From NCBI RefSeq assembly GCF_000264905.1, contig NW_006763140.1, positions 234,713 through 298,712 on the forward strand: a stretch of 64,000 nucleotides of DNA. Direction: 5' to 3'. Origin of the DNA: Stereum hirsutum FP-91666 SS1. Lineage: Eukaryota; Basidiomycota; Agaricomycetes; Russulales; Stereaceae. Positions 10,053 through 26,218 of this stretch are shown in pieces (the first letter of the stretch is position 1; each line of letters starts with the position of its first letter). Below the pieces are notes generated by a model. The model had not been told where the DNA came from. It worked only from the letters and a program-made list of their open reading frames with translations, and ran no database searches. The position numbers and the translations under genes are program-made.

Positions 10053-13000
10053 ATGGCGTCTTTCTTGCACAAGGTTTTCGACAAGGCGGAGGAGGGCATT
10101 CAGAGGACTGGCGATACTCTCACCGGTGCGTTCCTCATCTCCCTATCACTCTGGTACACAAGACAGTCCTGACCGACCGACCCTCCAAACCAGGTATCTT
10201 CAACCCCGACCGTACGTATCCTCTCACCTCCTTCACCTCTCACCTTTCCCCAACCAGACTCACTCACTTTGCTACGTAATCGTATGCGTTGTACACAACA
10301 GGCCGTCACGACGACCCGATCGAGAAAGAGCACGATGCGATACGTACTGAGATCGCGGAGAGCCATCGTTTTCAGTCGTTCGCTGACGAGAGGGAGAACA
10401 ACTTCGTGAAATGGTGGGTTCAAAAAATCATTTCTTCCCCTTTCCTTCCCTCTCTCCCTCCTCCGTCTCTTGTGTTGCCTTCCGCACCAACCCATCCATC
10501 CATCCATCTATGAAATGCACCGCTGACGATCCATCTTTGTTCCGCCCCTATGTCCACCCATCTTTCTATATATTTATATTTATATCGTTTTCGGATGTGG
10601 TGTCCCCAATGGTGGTATAGGCACATCGACGGGCACGACTACTTCTACGCTCTTTCAGAGATGCTCGAGAGCGCGAAAGAATGTATCTTCATCTTGGTAC
10701 GCTTTTCTATCCCATCCTCTCTTGTTTCCTTACTCCATAAAAATCTTTCCCTTCTCCTTCTTTTCTTTGTCTCTCTGTTTGTGGTCTGCTTCGAGACGTC
10801 GGTGCTGCGCTTCCTCCGAGGATCCATGTAGTGTTTCCCCCAAGGATCTACGTGCGCACGGACTTCGAACTGGCGTGGTGGCGATAAGTAAGATCTGAAC
10901 TGCAGCTGCGGATGACGATGACGCCGTTCGTTGCTTGTCCTAGTTTGCGTACCTGGGAGCTTGGTCCTGAGTGCATTTTCGGGTTTTTGCATATCGCCTG
11001 GTGGCGCTAGCGATTTCGTTGTGGAGCCCCAAGGGGTCCCGAACTGGCGTCCATACGTTCATACCGCCCGGGTTTTGGATTTGTTTGTGTAAATAAACGG
11101 AGATAACACCAGATTGCGGTCCCTCCGCCCCTATATTTCACAGTCTAGTTTCAACCATACCCCCCTCTCCCTCCTTTCCCTTTCTACTCTTTCCTGTACT
11201 CCATCTTCAACCGTTCCATGATCTCCACAATATTTTTCCTCGGCTCTTTGATCTTATCGGCGCTGACAGCCGGATTGGCCTTTTGTTTATTTTCTGCGTG
11301 GATAACAGGATTGGTGGCTCACCCCGGAACTGTACCTCCGCCGCCCGCCGGCGTATAACGAAGAATGGCGCCTCGATAGGGTGTTGCAGAGGAAAGCGGA
11401 GCAGGGTGTGAAGATTTATGTTATTGTGTACAAGGAGGTGTGTGTCCCTTTTCCTAATTCGCCAGCCTGTCTTTGAGCATTTTGGTGGTTTACTGACCGC
11501 TCACGACCTCCTTGCGAATGCCGATAGGTCACGCAAACGATGAGCATGAGCTCGCACCATACGAAGGTCGCGCTGGAGGCTTTGCACCCTGAGATCGCGT
11601 GTATGCGTCACCCGGATCATATCGGGTCGAAAGGTAGGTTTTTCCTGCAAGTATTCGTACGCTTGGGTAAATTAATGTATGTTTCGTCCATGAATCACAG
11701 ACGACGTCGAGTTCTGGTCTCACCACGAGAAGGTACATCCTCCATCTCCTCTCCCTCTCCCCTCCTCTCCCTCTAACCAACGCACCATCCACCTTCCCCC
11801 GCATCACACATAGGTCGTAGTCGTAGACAACCACCGCGCCTGCATCGGCGGTCTCGACATCTGCTTCGGCCGCTGGGACACAAACACGCATCCTCTCGCC
11901 GACGCGCACCCTACCGATTTCAGCAAGACGCTCTTCCCCGGCCAGGACTACAATAATGCGCGGATCAGCGATTTCCAGGATGTGATGAATTATGTTAGTG
12001 GGACTATTAGTGTGGCGGAGAGTCCGAGGATGCCGTGGCATGATGTGAGTGTGCTTTTTTTGTTGTGCAGGGAGGGTGGAGGGAGGGTGGAGGGATGGAA
12101 GGAGAAGTGCTGATGAGGCTTTTTGTGTGATGTGTGGTGTAGGTCCATATGACGCTTTCGGGCCCGGTCGTGCTCGATATCGTGCAGCATTTCGTGGAGA
12201 GGTGGAATGAAGTCAAGACTCGCAAGGTCCGTCTCTTCTCTTATCCACTCTCAATCCCATACTCATACTCTCCCCACATCACAAATCCCCTCCACAGTAT
12301 AAAGCCGACGCCCGCTACGACTGGCTCGCCCTCCCGCACAACATAACCTTCGCCCCCAACGAAGCCGTCGTCCGTCACCCGCACCGCGAGCGCTGGCACG
12401 GCATGGGCCGCCAATTCCGTCAGAGGTTCCATATGGAGCCGGAGGAAGAGGAACTGGAGGAGCATGAGCCGAAGAGGCCGTGGGGGAGCTGTAGGGTGCA
12501 GTGTGTGAGGAGTGTGAGCGATTGGAGTCATGGGGTGTTGACGGAGCATAGTATTCAGAATGCTTGTGAGTGGGCCTTTTTCTTGTTGAGTTTTGAGTTT
12601 TGAGTCGTGGGTGGTGGGGGGCGGATTGCTGAGTGGATTCAATGCGGGTTTTTAGACATTCAGATGATCAGGGAGGCGAACCATTTCGTCTACATCGGTG
12701 TGTCTTTCTTTTTTTTTTTTTAGCTCGATTGAGCATGATCCGATCGCTGACGACTTTACAACCACAGAGAACCAGTTCTTGTGAGTGTCTTATTTGTGAG
12801 GATTGTGCCGGGAAAAGGTATCTAACGCTGCATGTATATTACAGCATCTCCAACACGAAGAAAGATGGTCCCGTTGTGAACCAGATCGCCGCCGCCCTCG
12901 TCGAGCGTATCGTCCAAGCCGCTCAGGCCGGCCAGAAGTTCAAGGTAATACGCCTTCGCAGCCTCAGATGTATTCCGGATCGCTGACAGTTGGGTCGTGC

Positions 13001-14854
13001 AATGTGTGGTTTGTTTTAGGTTGTCGTCATCATCCCCGAGCTGCCCGCGTTCTCTGGAGACGTAAAAGACGAAACGGCGCTGAAGACGATCATGGCGGCT
13101 CAGTACAGGACCATCAACCGTGGCGGGAGCAGTATCTATGAGGAGATCAGGAAGGCCGGATATGAGCCGTGAGTCCACTGGCAACATGGTCGTTCACAGA
13201 AACACGAACGAAGCTTACGGATTATGTTTCTAGGATGGATTACATCCGATTCTACCATCTTCGTGTTTATGACCGTATCAACGCTCCCCTCTGTGAGTCA
13301 CATTCATTCTACGCGCTCCATCTCCGTGTCATCGAACTAAACTCGCTCTCGTCTAATCCCATCGTGAACAGCCACCTTCATCGCCAAGGCCGAAGAAGAC
13401 TCCGGCGTGAAATTCAACGAAGCCCAAGTCGCCCTCGCCCGCCAATGGGTCGGCGACTCCGCCGACACCTCCTCCGACGGCCAGCCCAAAGAAGTGACCA
13501 TCAAGCTCGCGGAGCCCACCACGGAGGGCATGGTCGTGTCGAAGAAGACGGACGTGAAGACGGAGAAGTTCCCGTTGCCGACGAGTAAGGCCGAGGCTGT
13601 GGAGAAGATCGAGAGGTTCGAGAGGGCGGCGAAGAGGTTGAGGGGGGACGCGCATGTTAGTGATACGGTGGGGCAGCATGCGTTGAAAGATAGGACGGAG
13701 TTGGCGGAGGAGCAGTGGTTGGGGAGTGAGGAGGAGGAGTTGGCCTCGTGAGTTTGCGGTGTTGGTTTATTGGCCGCTGGGTGCTAGTGCTGATTTGTTT
13801 TGTTTTAAGATATGTATCTGAGTTGTCCTACATCCACACGAAGTTGATGATCGTTGACGATCGTCGTGTTATCGTACGTCTTTGCTCTAAGTCCTGGTTG
13901 CTCTAAGTCCTGGATTTCATTAGTGACTGACGCTTATAATTCTATCCGCCTATAGATGGGCTCCGCCAACCTCAATGACCGTAGCCAGAAGGTTAGCCCT
14001 TATCGTTACAGCATTTTCTCATCAGTATATATAAAGCTAATCCATCGATGTACTACAGGGTGACGGTGACTCCGAGATTGCGCTCGTGGTCGAAGACGGC
14101 GACATGATCCAGAGCACCATGGATGGCAAGCCCTTCATGGCCGCCCGCTTCGCTGCCTCCCTCCGCCGCAGGCTCTTCAGGCGTACGTCCCTTTCTCATT
14201 TTCCTCCTACCGCCAACATCAGGACAACCTTCTCACCTACCCCACATGACATCTATTATCTCCATTACAGAGCACCTCGGCTACATCCCTCCGCAGATCT
14301 GCCAAGACCGTGACGAGCACGTCACTGAATTCATGCGTCCCGCGCCCGTGGCGAACCCAGACGAGTTCGGCACTGCCGACGACGAGATCATGGCCGATCC
14401 ACTCTCGGATGAGATGGTTGAGCTGTGGCAGAAGACGGCGAAGGTGAACAGGGAGGTGTTCACGGAGTTGTTCAGGCCTGTGCCGACGAACTTGGTTAGG
14501 GATTGGGATGCGTATAACGTGCGTTTTTGGGCATCGGTTTCTTACATTTCCAGGTTTTCGATGTTGACGAATATGTATGAAATGTAGAACTATGTCCCGA
14601 AGGTCAAGACGGGTCACGTCGCGCCTGATGTGCCTCTCGAGCGGGTCAAGGCCCGTCTCGCGGACGTCCGCGGTGCGCTTGTTGAAGCCCCTATCGTACG
14701 TCTCCCAGTCTTCTTCGCTTTTCTGGCGTAAAACGCCACTTCTAACGTTGCATGACTGCCATCCGTCATACAGGACTTCCTCATCGACGAGAAGGACTTC
14801 GCCGAGGGCCCCGAGTGGCACGGACTGAACCCTACGTTGCCGATCTACATCTAG
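10053..14854 (+). CDS. phospholipase D (two HKD motifs)
   Basis: Hydrolyses phosphatidylcholine to phosphatidic acid; eukaryotic PLDs act on membranes in trafficking and signalling. 842 residues from 22 exons: 10053-10125, 10194-10211, 10302-10413, 10621-10696, 11309-11437, 11528-11633, 11701-11732, 11814-12044, 12143-12226, 12298-12565, 12656-12697, 12768-12780, 12845-12944, 13020-13168, 13234-13292, 13372-13747, 13810-13873, 13956-13991, 14059-14182, 14271-14518, 14588-14695, 14774-14854. HKD1 is HHEKVVVVDN (His180, Lys182, Asp187); HKD2 is HTKLMIVDD (His632, Lys634, Asp639). The PLD signature YIENQFFIS is built across a 13-nt exon (12768-12780). There is no PX or PH domain, the short form common in fungi. 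Intron 4 (10697-11308) is 612 nt. Every junction is in phase. Confidence 0.95.
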
Positions 14855-15436
14855 ATGATATAACGCGTTGTAGTCTGCTTTTGGTGGCTGAAGTGGAAGG
14901 ACGGATAGAAGATCTGAATGAACTCTGAACCGTTACGAATGTACTGATACATGCTACCAAATGTCCACGAAGAATGATGTCAATAAATGTGCTTATATTG
15001 CTGCAGACGGTGATAGTGTCTTTGCATTGTAGATGATCCCATAATTCGGGAGGCATAGTAGATGATGACCACTGAGAAAGTCTTGGGAGATAAAAATGTC
15101 TCCAGCGACAATCACTTTGTAATTCAATACCCTCTTTTGCGAACGAGATAGTGTTCAACATGCTATGTAGTCACAGAACTGAGGAAGACTTTGATATTGT
15201 GTTCCAGTACAGTGGCGCGCCACACCATCGAGGTCTTCGGCTGTTCCCGATGGCGTACAATCTCGTGAAGTAGAGCGCGTCAGCCCTTTCAACAAAGACG
15301 CCTCCCTAACAGTCTTTGAGGACTGGATGTGAGTAATCTTCCTACTATTTACTCTAATTTATTCACAGATCCCGAACAACCAACGGAACATCATATCCAT
15401 TACTAACCATCATCTCAGTTCCAACTCACCGACAGA
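14855..15436. other. intergenic
   Basis: 3' flank of the phospholipase gene and promoter of F-box copy 2. No gene seen. Confidence 0.4.
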
Positions 15437-17167
15437 ATGACGACGTCTTATGCGCAAGACCTTCCTCAAGAATTGCTTCTTCGCATCTTTGTATTACTCG
15501 ACTATCGCTCGAATGCTCGAAATGCTCGAGTGTGCAAGGCGTGGAAGGACGGAGCCCTTGATGAGGTGTGGCAACATTTGTCTGATTGGACAAGCGCTCT
15601 GGCTTCGTTGGCAGGTACGGCCCCGGACCCTGACACTCAGAGGATAGTACGTCCTTTAAGTTACATTCAACCTCCGAGCATCCCTGACAGACTAGATCAG
15701 AGCTTCCTGTCTCCTCTCAGCAATAACATATGGGACCGTTTCTTCAGCAATGCATGTCGTGTCCGCTACATCGACGGGACCAACAGGCCGGCCTCACACA
15801 TACGTTGGTCTGAGAGGGCTATGATCGAGATCATGGCCACTCGGCCTCTCGCTATACTATTTCCGAATCTTCAATCCCTTCGAATAGGTGCATGCTCAGG
15901 CCCCCAATTTGGAGCCATCATCATGCACGACTCCGTTTCTGCGCTCACCATAGATATGCGCCTCACGCCCGCTCGCTCAACGCCAATAGATTTCACAACA
16001 TTGTGTCTGCATGTATCTGAGAGAATGCCCAGGCTCACGACTCTTGAGCTTGATATCGCTGCTCCTGACGACCAGACAGAGCACGCTCTCTGCCTTCTTT
16101 TCGAAAGACTTCCGTACCTTCGCGATGTCACCCTATCACCCATGCTCTTCTTTCCATCCATCATAAACCCTCTCTCCACGATCCACTCGCTTCGCGCACT
16201 GATGTCCCAATCAGCTCATATCGAATGGGTCAAAGCGCCTCGAAACTTTCAGGCCCCCCTGGAAGCTGGTGCATTTCCGTCATTGCAATCCATCACTTTC
16301 GGGTCTTCCCTTGATCATGCTCGACAGTTCTTCACAGCGCCAAATTTCCCAACGTCTTCTTTGATTTATATCTTCTTATACGTCCCTCTTCCGCACCACA
16401 AGACATCTTCGCACCTTCAACAACTTCTCATCTCTCTCGCAGATTCGTGTCGTAGCCTGGAACGTCTCGAACTCTACATGACCGAGATCGATAATCTTCG
16501 GATGAGCATACAGGACGCCCGAAACTCTCCTGTATACACGTTCGCGGACATCTGCCCTATTCTCCGTCTTCAAAACTTGAAGGTATTCATTATTCGATAC
16601 GTCCACCCTATATTTATCACAGACGACGAAATCGAGTCTCTTGCGGCTAGTCTTCCACACTTGGAAGAGTTGGTGCTGAACGCATACCCCATGATCACCC
16701 CGAAGCCCACCCTCACTCTGCGCGCCATCATCCCATTCGCTCGCCACTGCCCCAGACTCACGAAACTGGCGTTGTATTTGCGCTGCACCCTGGACAATGT
16801 CCCCCCTTCTCTCGGCACCCATTTGGTCCACCTCGCCCAACTCTGCATCGGGTGCTCCACCGTCTTGTGCAACGTAGAGACCGTCAGCTGGTTCCTGTTT
16901 CCATTACTTCCTAGAGGTTGCGAGGTGCTAGCCTCTGTGGATGAGGACTGCGACGAATTTCTCTACGTGGCAGAATCGGCGTGGTGGGAGACAGAACCGA
17001 AGGTTCTGAGAGATCATGCGATAAGGTTTTGGCAGAATGTGGGGCGGGCGTTGGAACTGATGCATAAGGTCAAGGAAGATGGGGAGAGGCCTCTCAGGTC
17101 GAGAATAGGAGCTCTGGAGGAGGAATTGCGGGTCGCGCATGCACGGCTGGAGGAGTTGGAGTCCTGA
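15437..17167 (+). CDS. F-box/LRR-like protein, copy 2 (intact)
   Basis: Likely substrate adaptor of an SCF (Skp1-cullin-F-box) ubiquitin ligase. The F-box is at residues 1-45 (LPQELLLRIFVLLDY, then ARVCKAWKDGALDEVW); the rest is a leucine-rich body (LPHLEELVLNAYP) ending in a short coiled coil (RIGALEEELRVAHARLEEL). The whole span is one open frame of 576 codons, but 15647-15700 is a typical 54-nt intron (GTACGT, CCTGAC, ATCAG) at exactly the position of the introns in copies 1 and 3. Removing it gives exons 15437-15646 and 15701-17167 and 558 residues. Because the intron length is a multiple of three and has no stop, unspliced mRNA would also be translated, with 18 extra residues. Confidence 0.88.
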   Translation: MTTSYAQDLPQELLLRIFVLLDYRSNARNARVCKAWKDGALDEVWQHLSDWTSALASLAGTAPDPDTQRIVRPLSYIQPPSIPDRLDQSFLSPLSNNIWDRFFSNACRVRYIDGTNRPASHIRWSERAMIEIMATRPLAILFPNLQSLRIGACSGPQFGAIIMHDSVSALTIDMRLTPARSTPIDFTTLCLHVSERMPRLTTLELDIAAPDDQTEHALCLLFERLPYLRDVTLSPMLFFPSIINPLSTIHSLRALMSQSAHIEWVKAPRNFQAPLEAGAFPSLQSITFGSSLDHARQFFTAPNFPTSSLIYIFLYVPLPHHKTSSHLQQLLISLADSCRSLERLELYMTEIDNLRMSIQDARNSPVYTFADICPILRLQNLKVFIIRYVHPIFITDDEIESLAASLPHLEELVLNAYPMITPKPTLTLRAIIPFARHCPRLTKLALYLRCTLDNVPPSLGTHLVHLAQLCIGCSTVLCNVETVSWFLFPLLPRGCEVLASVDEDCDEFLYVAESAWWETEPKVLRDHAIRFWQNVGRALELMHKVKEDGERPLRSRIGALEEELRVAHARLEELES

Positions 17168-18320
17168 TCTTTGTCGATGCCTTGTAATCGTCCAATTGAA
17201 GGCCACTTCTACCATTCTTCGAGGTAGGGTACTACTTATTTTGGGCAACCTTGTTCGCTGATTGGAGAGTGTGCTCGTAGCGCGCGTTCAATAATGTTAG
17301 TCACTATGATCATATAAATCTCCTCGACACCATGCCTCTGCAACCCATTTCCGCCAGCTCCGTATCATCACGTCGTTCCTCACCGATCTCGTAGCTGAAA
17401 CACGCCGGACCGTCTTCCAATTCTCATCCAACGGTACCTACCAGAGGCTGGAGGACCAGGTGCTGGAAGTGGTCGGGGCGACCCAGGTGGAGGACGTCGT
17501 GTCCTGGGGCAATCCTGGGGTCGAGTCGAGCAGTTGGCGGGGCGTCTCAGTCGGAGCATGAAGAGAGCGTGTGGCCTTCCTTGTTTTCTCGTTACTATTT
17601 TGTCTTTCCATCTTCCTGCTCTTTCAGATCTATTCCTAGTCATTGAGTCCATAAATGTGTAAGATTTGTATATGTCCGAATTGATTTCGCTATGCTGAAG
17701 TTCTGCCATTGTAACACTCTTTCGGGCTCCGAGCTATAGCTACCAATTCGGATCTTGTGGTGATTTAGGAGCTGTGAGATTTGATGGATGCTTTGCGCAA
17801 GAGATGTAATGATACAACAAAACTTGAACTCGTCCAGTCGAAGTAAGTAAATTATACTCGTACCACCGAGGATGGACAATGAGCCTAGGTGGAGGTGAGG
17901 TAAGTATCGTGGACAAGTGACATTCGGTTTCCCTAAGGATGTTGCTCATGAGAAATGCACTTTGGCCTCCAGGGGAGGCGTATATTATTACCTGGATAAC
18001 TTGCAGCCCTGTGGCTCTCTTTACTTTTACGCTACAACATTGGTCGCCACCGAGTGGCGCAAGTTGGTCTCGGAACTGGCCCGATGGGCCCGGGCTGGCG
18101 GCTATGAGGTACTAGATGACGTAAAAACGAGAGTCAGCGTCGTTGCGGCGTGCACAGGCGGTTTCGTCCTTGACGCCTTCCACCACCGGCCAGCGTCTCC
18201 TCGCCAGACCCCCTTCTTTCTTCACAACCACCATCGTCTAACATTCTCGACTGTGTTGAGGGTCGTACCAGTCAGGATTCCGCTTTATCTCCCGAATTTT
18301 GACTCGGAGATCTTGCTACA
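17168..18320. other. gene-free stretch upstream of RSP5
   Basis: Long 5' region of the RSP5 gene. Open frames at 17917-18369 and around 17332-17561 look composition-driven; I could not give them a splice chain or a family. Confidence 0.4.
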
Positions 18321-21950
<3,630 letters not shown>

Positions 21951-22775
21951 GTGCCGCCGCCACGGCAATTCTCCTTCGGCTCAATTATCACATACACGCT
22001 CTATCCGGTTCTGTTCCCTGCATTCTCTCCCTCTAAGGCTTTGTACTCCATAATAATACCTCCGATCTCCTTGGCTGTCTCTATAGAACTCTGTCTCCAC
22101 CATCTATCTTCTTTGTATCATACACCCGTCGTTCCCTCATTATGGTCCCTTTCGTCTAAGGACAATTATATCAGTCCCCTTTCGTCTTTATACTCGTGCT
22201 GGTATTTGCTTTATTACAATCCATTTTAATTATCTCTTTATCCTGCTTCAGTCTTCGCTCCAGGTCGGCGCCTTCGCCCCTTTTATCCTACTTGTTTCAC
22301 GATCTGCTGCTCTGTAGCCCGGCTCCCTTTGAAAGGCCCCTTTCTTTTATTCCTTTGCGCGCCTGCTACAGGTTGCCTATGTGTCCCGTTCATGTCGCGT
22401 TCATGCGTGCCCACATTTCATTCTATCGCGTTTTCGTTTTGTTTTGCTTCGCCGCATCTTCGCTGCTTCCTCCTTTTTTTTTTGCTTGCTCTCTTTCATC
22501 TTTCTCCTCTCGCTCTCGGCCTGTGTACTGTCTTACTCTGCCTTCTGTCTCGTGTGATGTTATTGGTGCGAATATAGGCTCGCTTTCTGTTTAGCCGGGG
22601 ATTGTCGTGTGACGCTGGGCGCAGTTGTGCCAACGTTGATCGGGTTTACTTGCTATGATCCTAATCATAGACCTGAGCATCAACGGGCCTTGCTAGCTGC
22701 CACTCACGCGGATCCCTATTTACAGACGTGTCTCAACTCAGTTCCTATTCGCACTTTTGCAAAGCTATGGGCTCT

Positions 22776-22793
22776 AGGTAAGGTAAGGTAAGG
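22776..22793. repeat. (AGGTA)3 short tandem repeat
   Basis: Three perfect AGGTA units plus a partial one. Confidence 0.7.
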
Positions 22794-22878
22794 GAGATGT
22801 CGAGAATAGGAGGGACGGATACCGAGGTCTCATTTTGGACTGCCGGCGAGATGGAGCAACACAACTATGAGAGTATTG

Positions 22879-22906
22879 GGAAGGAAGGAAGGAAGGAAGG
22901 AAGGAA
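22879..22906. repeat. (GGAA)7 microsatellite
   Basis: Seven perfect GGAA units followed by GAAAGAAA, in the 3' flank shared by RSP5 and F-box copy 3. Confidence 0.85.
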
Positions 22907-23104
22907 GAAAGAAATATGTTATGACGATTATCATTGGAAGGGTGTTACGAAGGCTGCTTGCAAACGTCAAAAGAGTGTGCCACAGACGACAGTAGATACT
23001 CAGCAGCACATAACTGCTCAGGTAGTTGGCAATGCTGCCGAACGAAATGGTGTCAGGCATCTTACTGCGCTGGCGAAGTTGTCTCCAATGGGAACAATTC
23101 CATG

Positions 23105-24822
23105 TCACGGACGCGATCTCGACTCCAGCTCTAACCGTGCTCTCGCAACCCTCAGCTCCTCCTGTAAAGTTTGTTTCTCCGATTTGAATGCCTTCTCCGC
23201 ATCCTCTCTTGCGTGATTCATCAGTCCAATCGTCCGCTCCACACCGCGCCACAAATCTGTCGCCTTCACTCTATCTTCCTCGTCTTCCGTCTCCCACCGT
23301 GTTGGGTCGCGTATATAATTACATTCCTCGCAGCATTCGTCGACGGTGGCCATTATTTCACATTTCCGCGGGAGTAGGGGGTATAGAAACCGGCATATTT
23401 TCTCTATATCCCCACTGGGGTCCGAATATCCAACCCAAAGGTGCGCAAGGTGATTAAATCGGGCGTCGGCGGATGGTAGGAGAGCGATGCCTGAGGTGCG
23501 CAAGTACAATGCCAACTTTTTCATATTGGGGCAGTGCAGGGCGAGCGAAATGATACTGGGTAAGGTGAGCGTGGGCTTGGGTGTGAACATAGGGTATGCG
23601 GTGAGCACCAGCTCCTCTAATTGCGGAAGACTTGCAGCGAGAGACTCGAGTTGGTCGTCCGTTATCGTGATAGGACGGAAGTAGCGAATCGTGAGTGCCT
23701 TCAAATGTCGAAGACGCAGGACAGGGCTGATATCTATGAAGTCGAAGACAGGCAAGGGCTGGGCCAATTCTTCAGTATGGATGTCGACCATGGAAAATCC
23801 GAGGCGTTGTAGGGAATGGAAGGAGTCCGCGAGAGACTGCAGGATTTCCCTGAGACGTGAAGGGGTTTCTCTGAGAGGGCAAGGGACATTCAAGATAATA
23901 GATGTCATAGACGACGCCGGGAAATGGGGCTCTTCGAGGAGTCTCCGAGCTTCAGAGAGGGAAGCCCCGAACGAGATGGATTGCAGCGACGGGAATGCTC
24001 CTTCTTCCAAAGGGACATAAAAGCTGTCAGGACAGTCGACCCATCCATCATTATCAGAGATCGAGGACGACAGTACTCGGAGCGAGTTGAGGGCGGCGAG
24101 GGGCTCAATGATAGAGGAAGAGAACATGGTGGGCGATAAAGTGACCTCTTGAAGACGTGGGAGGTTTTCGAGAAAATGGAGAAGGTTTTCTTGCATCCTG
24201 GCTTCGACAACGGGGATATCAAGGTCAAGAGTCGTAAGATTTGGCATTCTCTCAGATACATGCAGCGCTAATTCTTCGAAATTCATTTGTGGGGGTGAGT
24301 GAGGGGAGCTGAAGGTGACAGTGAGCGCAGAGATCGAGTGATGCATGACGATAGGACCAAATTGAGGCCCTGAGTATGAATCTATCTTAAGTGATAGAAG
24401 CCTTGGAAATAACACTGAAGGAGGCCGAGTGGACATGATCTGAATCATTGCACTCCTAGACCAACGTATCGTCGTGTTGCTACCGTCGATGTGGCGAACA
24501 CGATGGGAATTGCTCACGATGCAATCCCAGACATCTTTGGTTAGAGTAGACGAAAAGCTCTATATCTGATTTTTTAGGGATGTTCTGAAAAAATCTCCAG
24601 TATATAACTCACCATTTTTCGAGTAACAGGGTCTGAGACCGTATCTGCGAACGAAGCCAAAGCACTTGTCCAATCGTGCAATTCTCGCCACACTTCGTCA
24701 AGAGCCCCCTCCCTCCACGCCTTGCATACTCCAGCATTCCGGGCATTTGACCGACGGTCAAGCAACATAAAGACGCGAAGAAGTAATTCCTGTGGCAAAT
24801 TTTGGGCATGAGAGGTCGCCAT
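23105..24822 (-). CDS. F-box/LRR-like protein, copy 3 (intact)
   Basis: 554 residues from exons 24613-24822 (210 nt, as in copies 1 and 2) and 23105-24559, with a 53-nt intron (24560-24612) that contains stops. The start at 24822 gives MATSHAQNLPQELLLRVF, aligning with the starts of the other copies; open codons upstream are not conserved. F-box at residues 1-45 with AGVCKAWREGALDEVWREL, then a leucine-rich body (NLTTLDLDIPVVEARM; LPQLEELVLTAYP) and a C-terminal coiled coil (KQTLQEELRVARARLEL). It differs from copies 1 and 2 more than they differ from each other, so it is probably the older branch. Likely an SCF ubiquitin-ligase adaptor; the substrate is unknown. Confidence 0.88.
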
Positions 24823-26218
24823 GCTTGTTGTCCAGTTGAAGTGGTCAGCGGTGAGATGGTTGGTGACGCTCGGAGACGGAGAGTGATGCCACGTTGAACG
24901 TCCTATCTTCAACACCAAGGTCTGCCTGTGTGAGACTAGAGAGTGATAGAAACAAGGAAACAGTTGTATTTGGGAAGCTGGACACGCGAAAAACGCACGG
25001 CCGTTGCCGAGATGGTAAGAAATTCAACGCTTCAGCTTCAACATTCAACGTTCAACACCAGTGTCGGTGCCACACCTCGACGTTCACACACCGCTTTCAT
25101 TGCAAAAACCAACCAACACAACTGGTACAAACAAGAAAGCTCAAACAAAAGAAGAGGCGTATCAAGGGTATATACCACCTTCCCTACTGGCAACTCAACC
25201 CACTCTGGATACTCCACCCATGGAACCCGATCACTGAGGCAGAAGACCGCGCGAGTATGGACTATGGACAATGAGAAGCGAGTCGACGGGAAGGTAACAG
25301 AAAGTAAGTTCCAAAACAAGAGACAAGGGGATAAAAAGGGGTGGTATAGCATCTAGCACACTACCTGTCGAATTGAGACTATCGCTATAACTATAGGTAT
25401 AGGTATGTGATAGCTCAGAGCTGTGCAAATATCGGAACATCGACACCGACACAAACAAAAGGATAGAGTATAGAGGGATTGGGTGGAGCGATCGACACCA
25501 GACACCAGAAGAGGGGGGACAGCAAGCGACCCTTATAGCTACTTCTGTGGAAAGCTGAAACCGCGATAAACAAAACACAGGTATAGTATAATAGAATAGA
25601 GGTGCAATATGTGGAGCTGAGCACTGTGATCGTGAGTGCTAGCGCTATTGCTAGTGTGCAATGCGGAATACACGGAAGGAGGCCAAGCCAGGGGATTATT
25701 TCGAGGAAGAAGGAAGAAGGGAATCACATCCAGGAAACCACGGGGGAAAGCGAAGGGAAAGGAGGGGAGGAAGAGGGAAGGGAAAGGAGGGGAGGAAGAG
25801 GGAAGGGAAAGGAGAGGGAGGAAGAGGGAAGGGATACCCGAGTCGAGGCGAAGAACCAATCAATATACACTATAGACAACTGAACACCGAAAAGGACAGA
25901 GAGGCAGGGATAGATATAACCTTGGTGCTGACGCAAGTCGACCGATCGGCGTAGGACGACCGGCCAGCGAGCGAGCATCGACGGAGGTATATAATCGATA
26001 ACAATAAAGCAGATAAGCCGGACCAAAAACCGTTGAAGACCGAGGGAACTGAGGAGGGCGAGTGGTTGAAGTTACAAGACCGGAGGAGTGGTCGAAGGAC
26101 TAGTGAGTGGACATATGGTGAGTGCATAGCTCGGCGGATAGGTGTGTGGATGGACGGATGTGCAAGCAGCCGCGAGGCTTGTTTTCATCACCTTCACCCA
26201 GTCCTCACCTCCTCACAC
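24823..26218. other. gene-free stretch with purine-rich repeat
   Basis: Promoter of F-box copy 3 and 3' flank of the membrane-protein gene. Apart from the 25-bp tandem repeat at 25752-25833, open frames here are composition-driven. Confidence 0.4.
25752..25833. repeat. 25-bp purine-only minisatellite, about 3.3 units
   Basis: Units of GGAAGGGAAAGGAGGGGAGG plus AAGAG, 24, 25 and 26 bp long, then a partial unit. All bases on the plus strand are A or G, so the tract could adopt triplex or G-rich structures. It lies in the 3' flank of the membrane-protein gene. Confidence 0.85.

Larger units (their letters stand above)
21951..23104. other. intergenic between convergent RSP5 and F-box copy 3
   Basis: Strongly pyrimidine-rich on the plus strand from 21970 to 22570, then two simple repeats. 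Probably 3' untranslated regions of both neighbours. No gene seen. Confidence 0.45.

Noticed and set aside
14237..14821. 194-codon minus-strand open frame
   Set aside because: Antisense shadow of phospholipase D exons 20-22.
17332..17561. About 75 open codons, plus strand, with coding-like residues (LRIITSFLTDLVAETRRTVF)
   Set aside because: No ATG in frame, no recognisable acceptor, no family; could be a gene remnant but cannot be supported.
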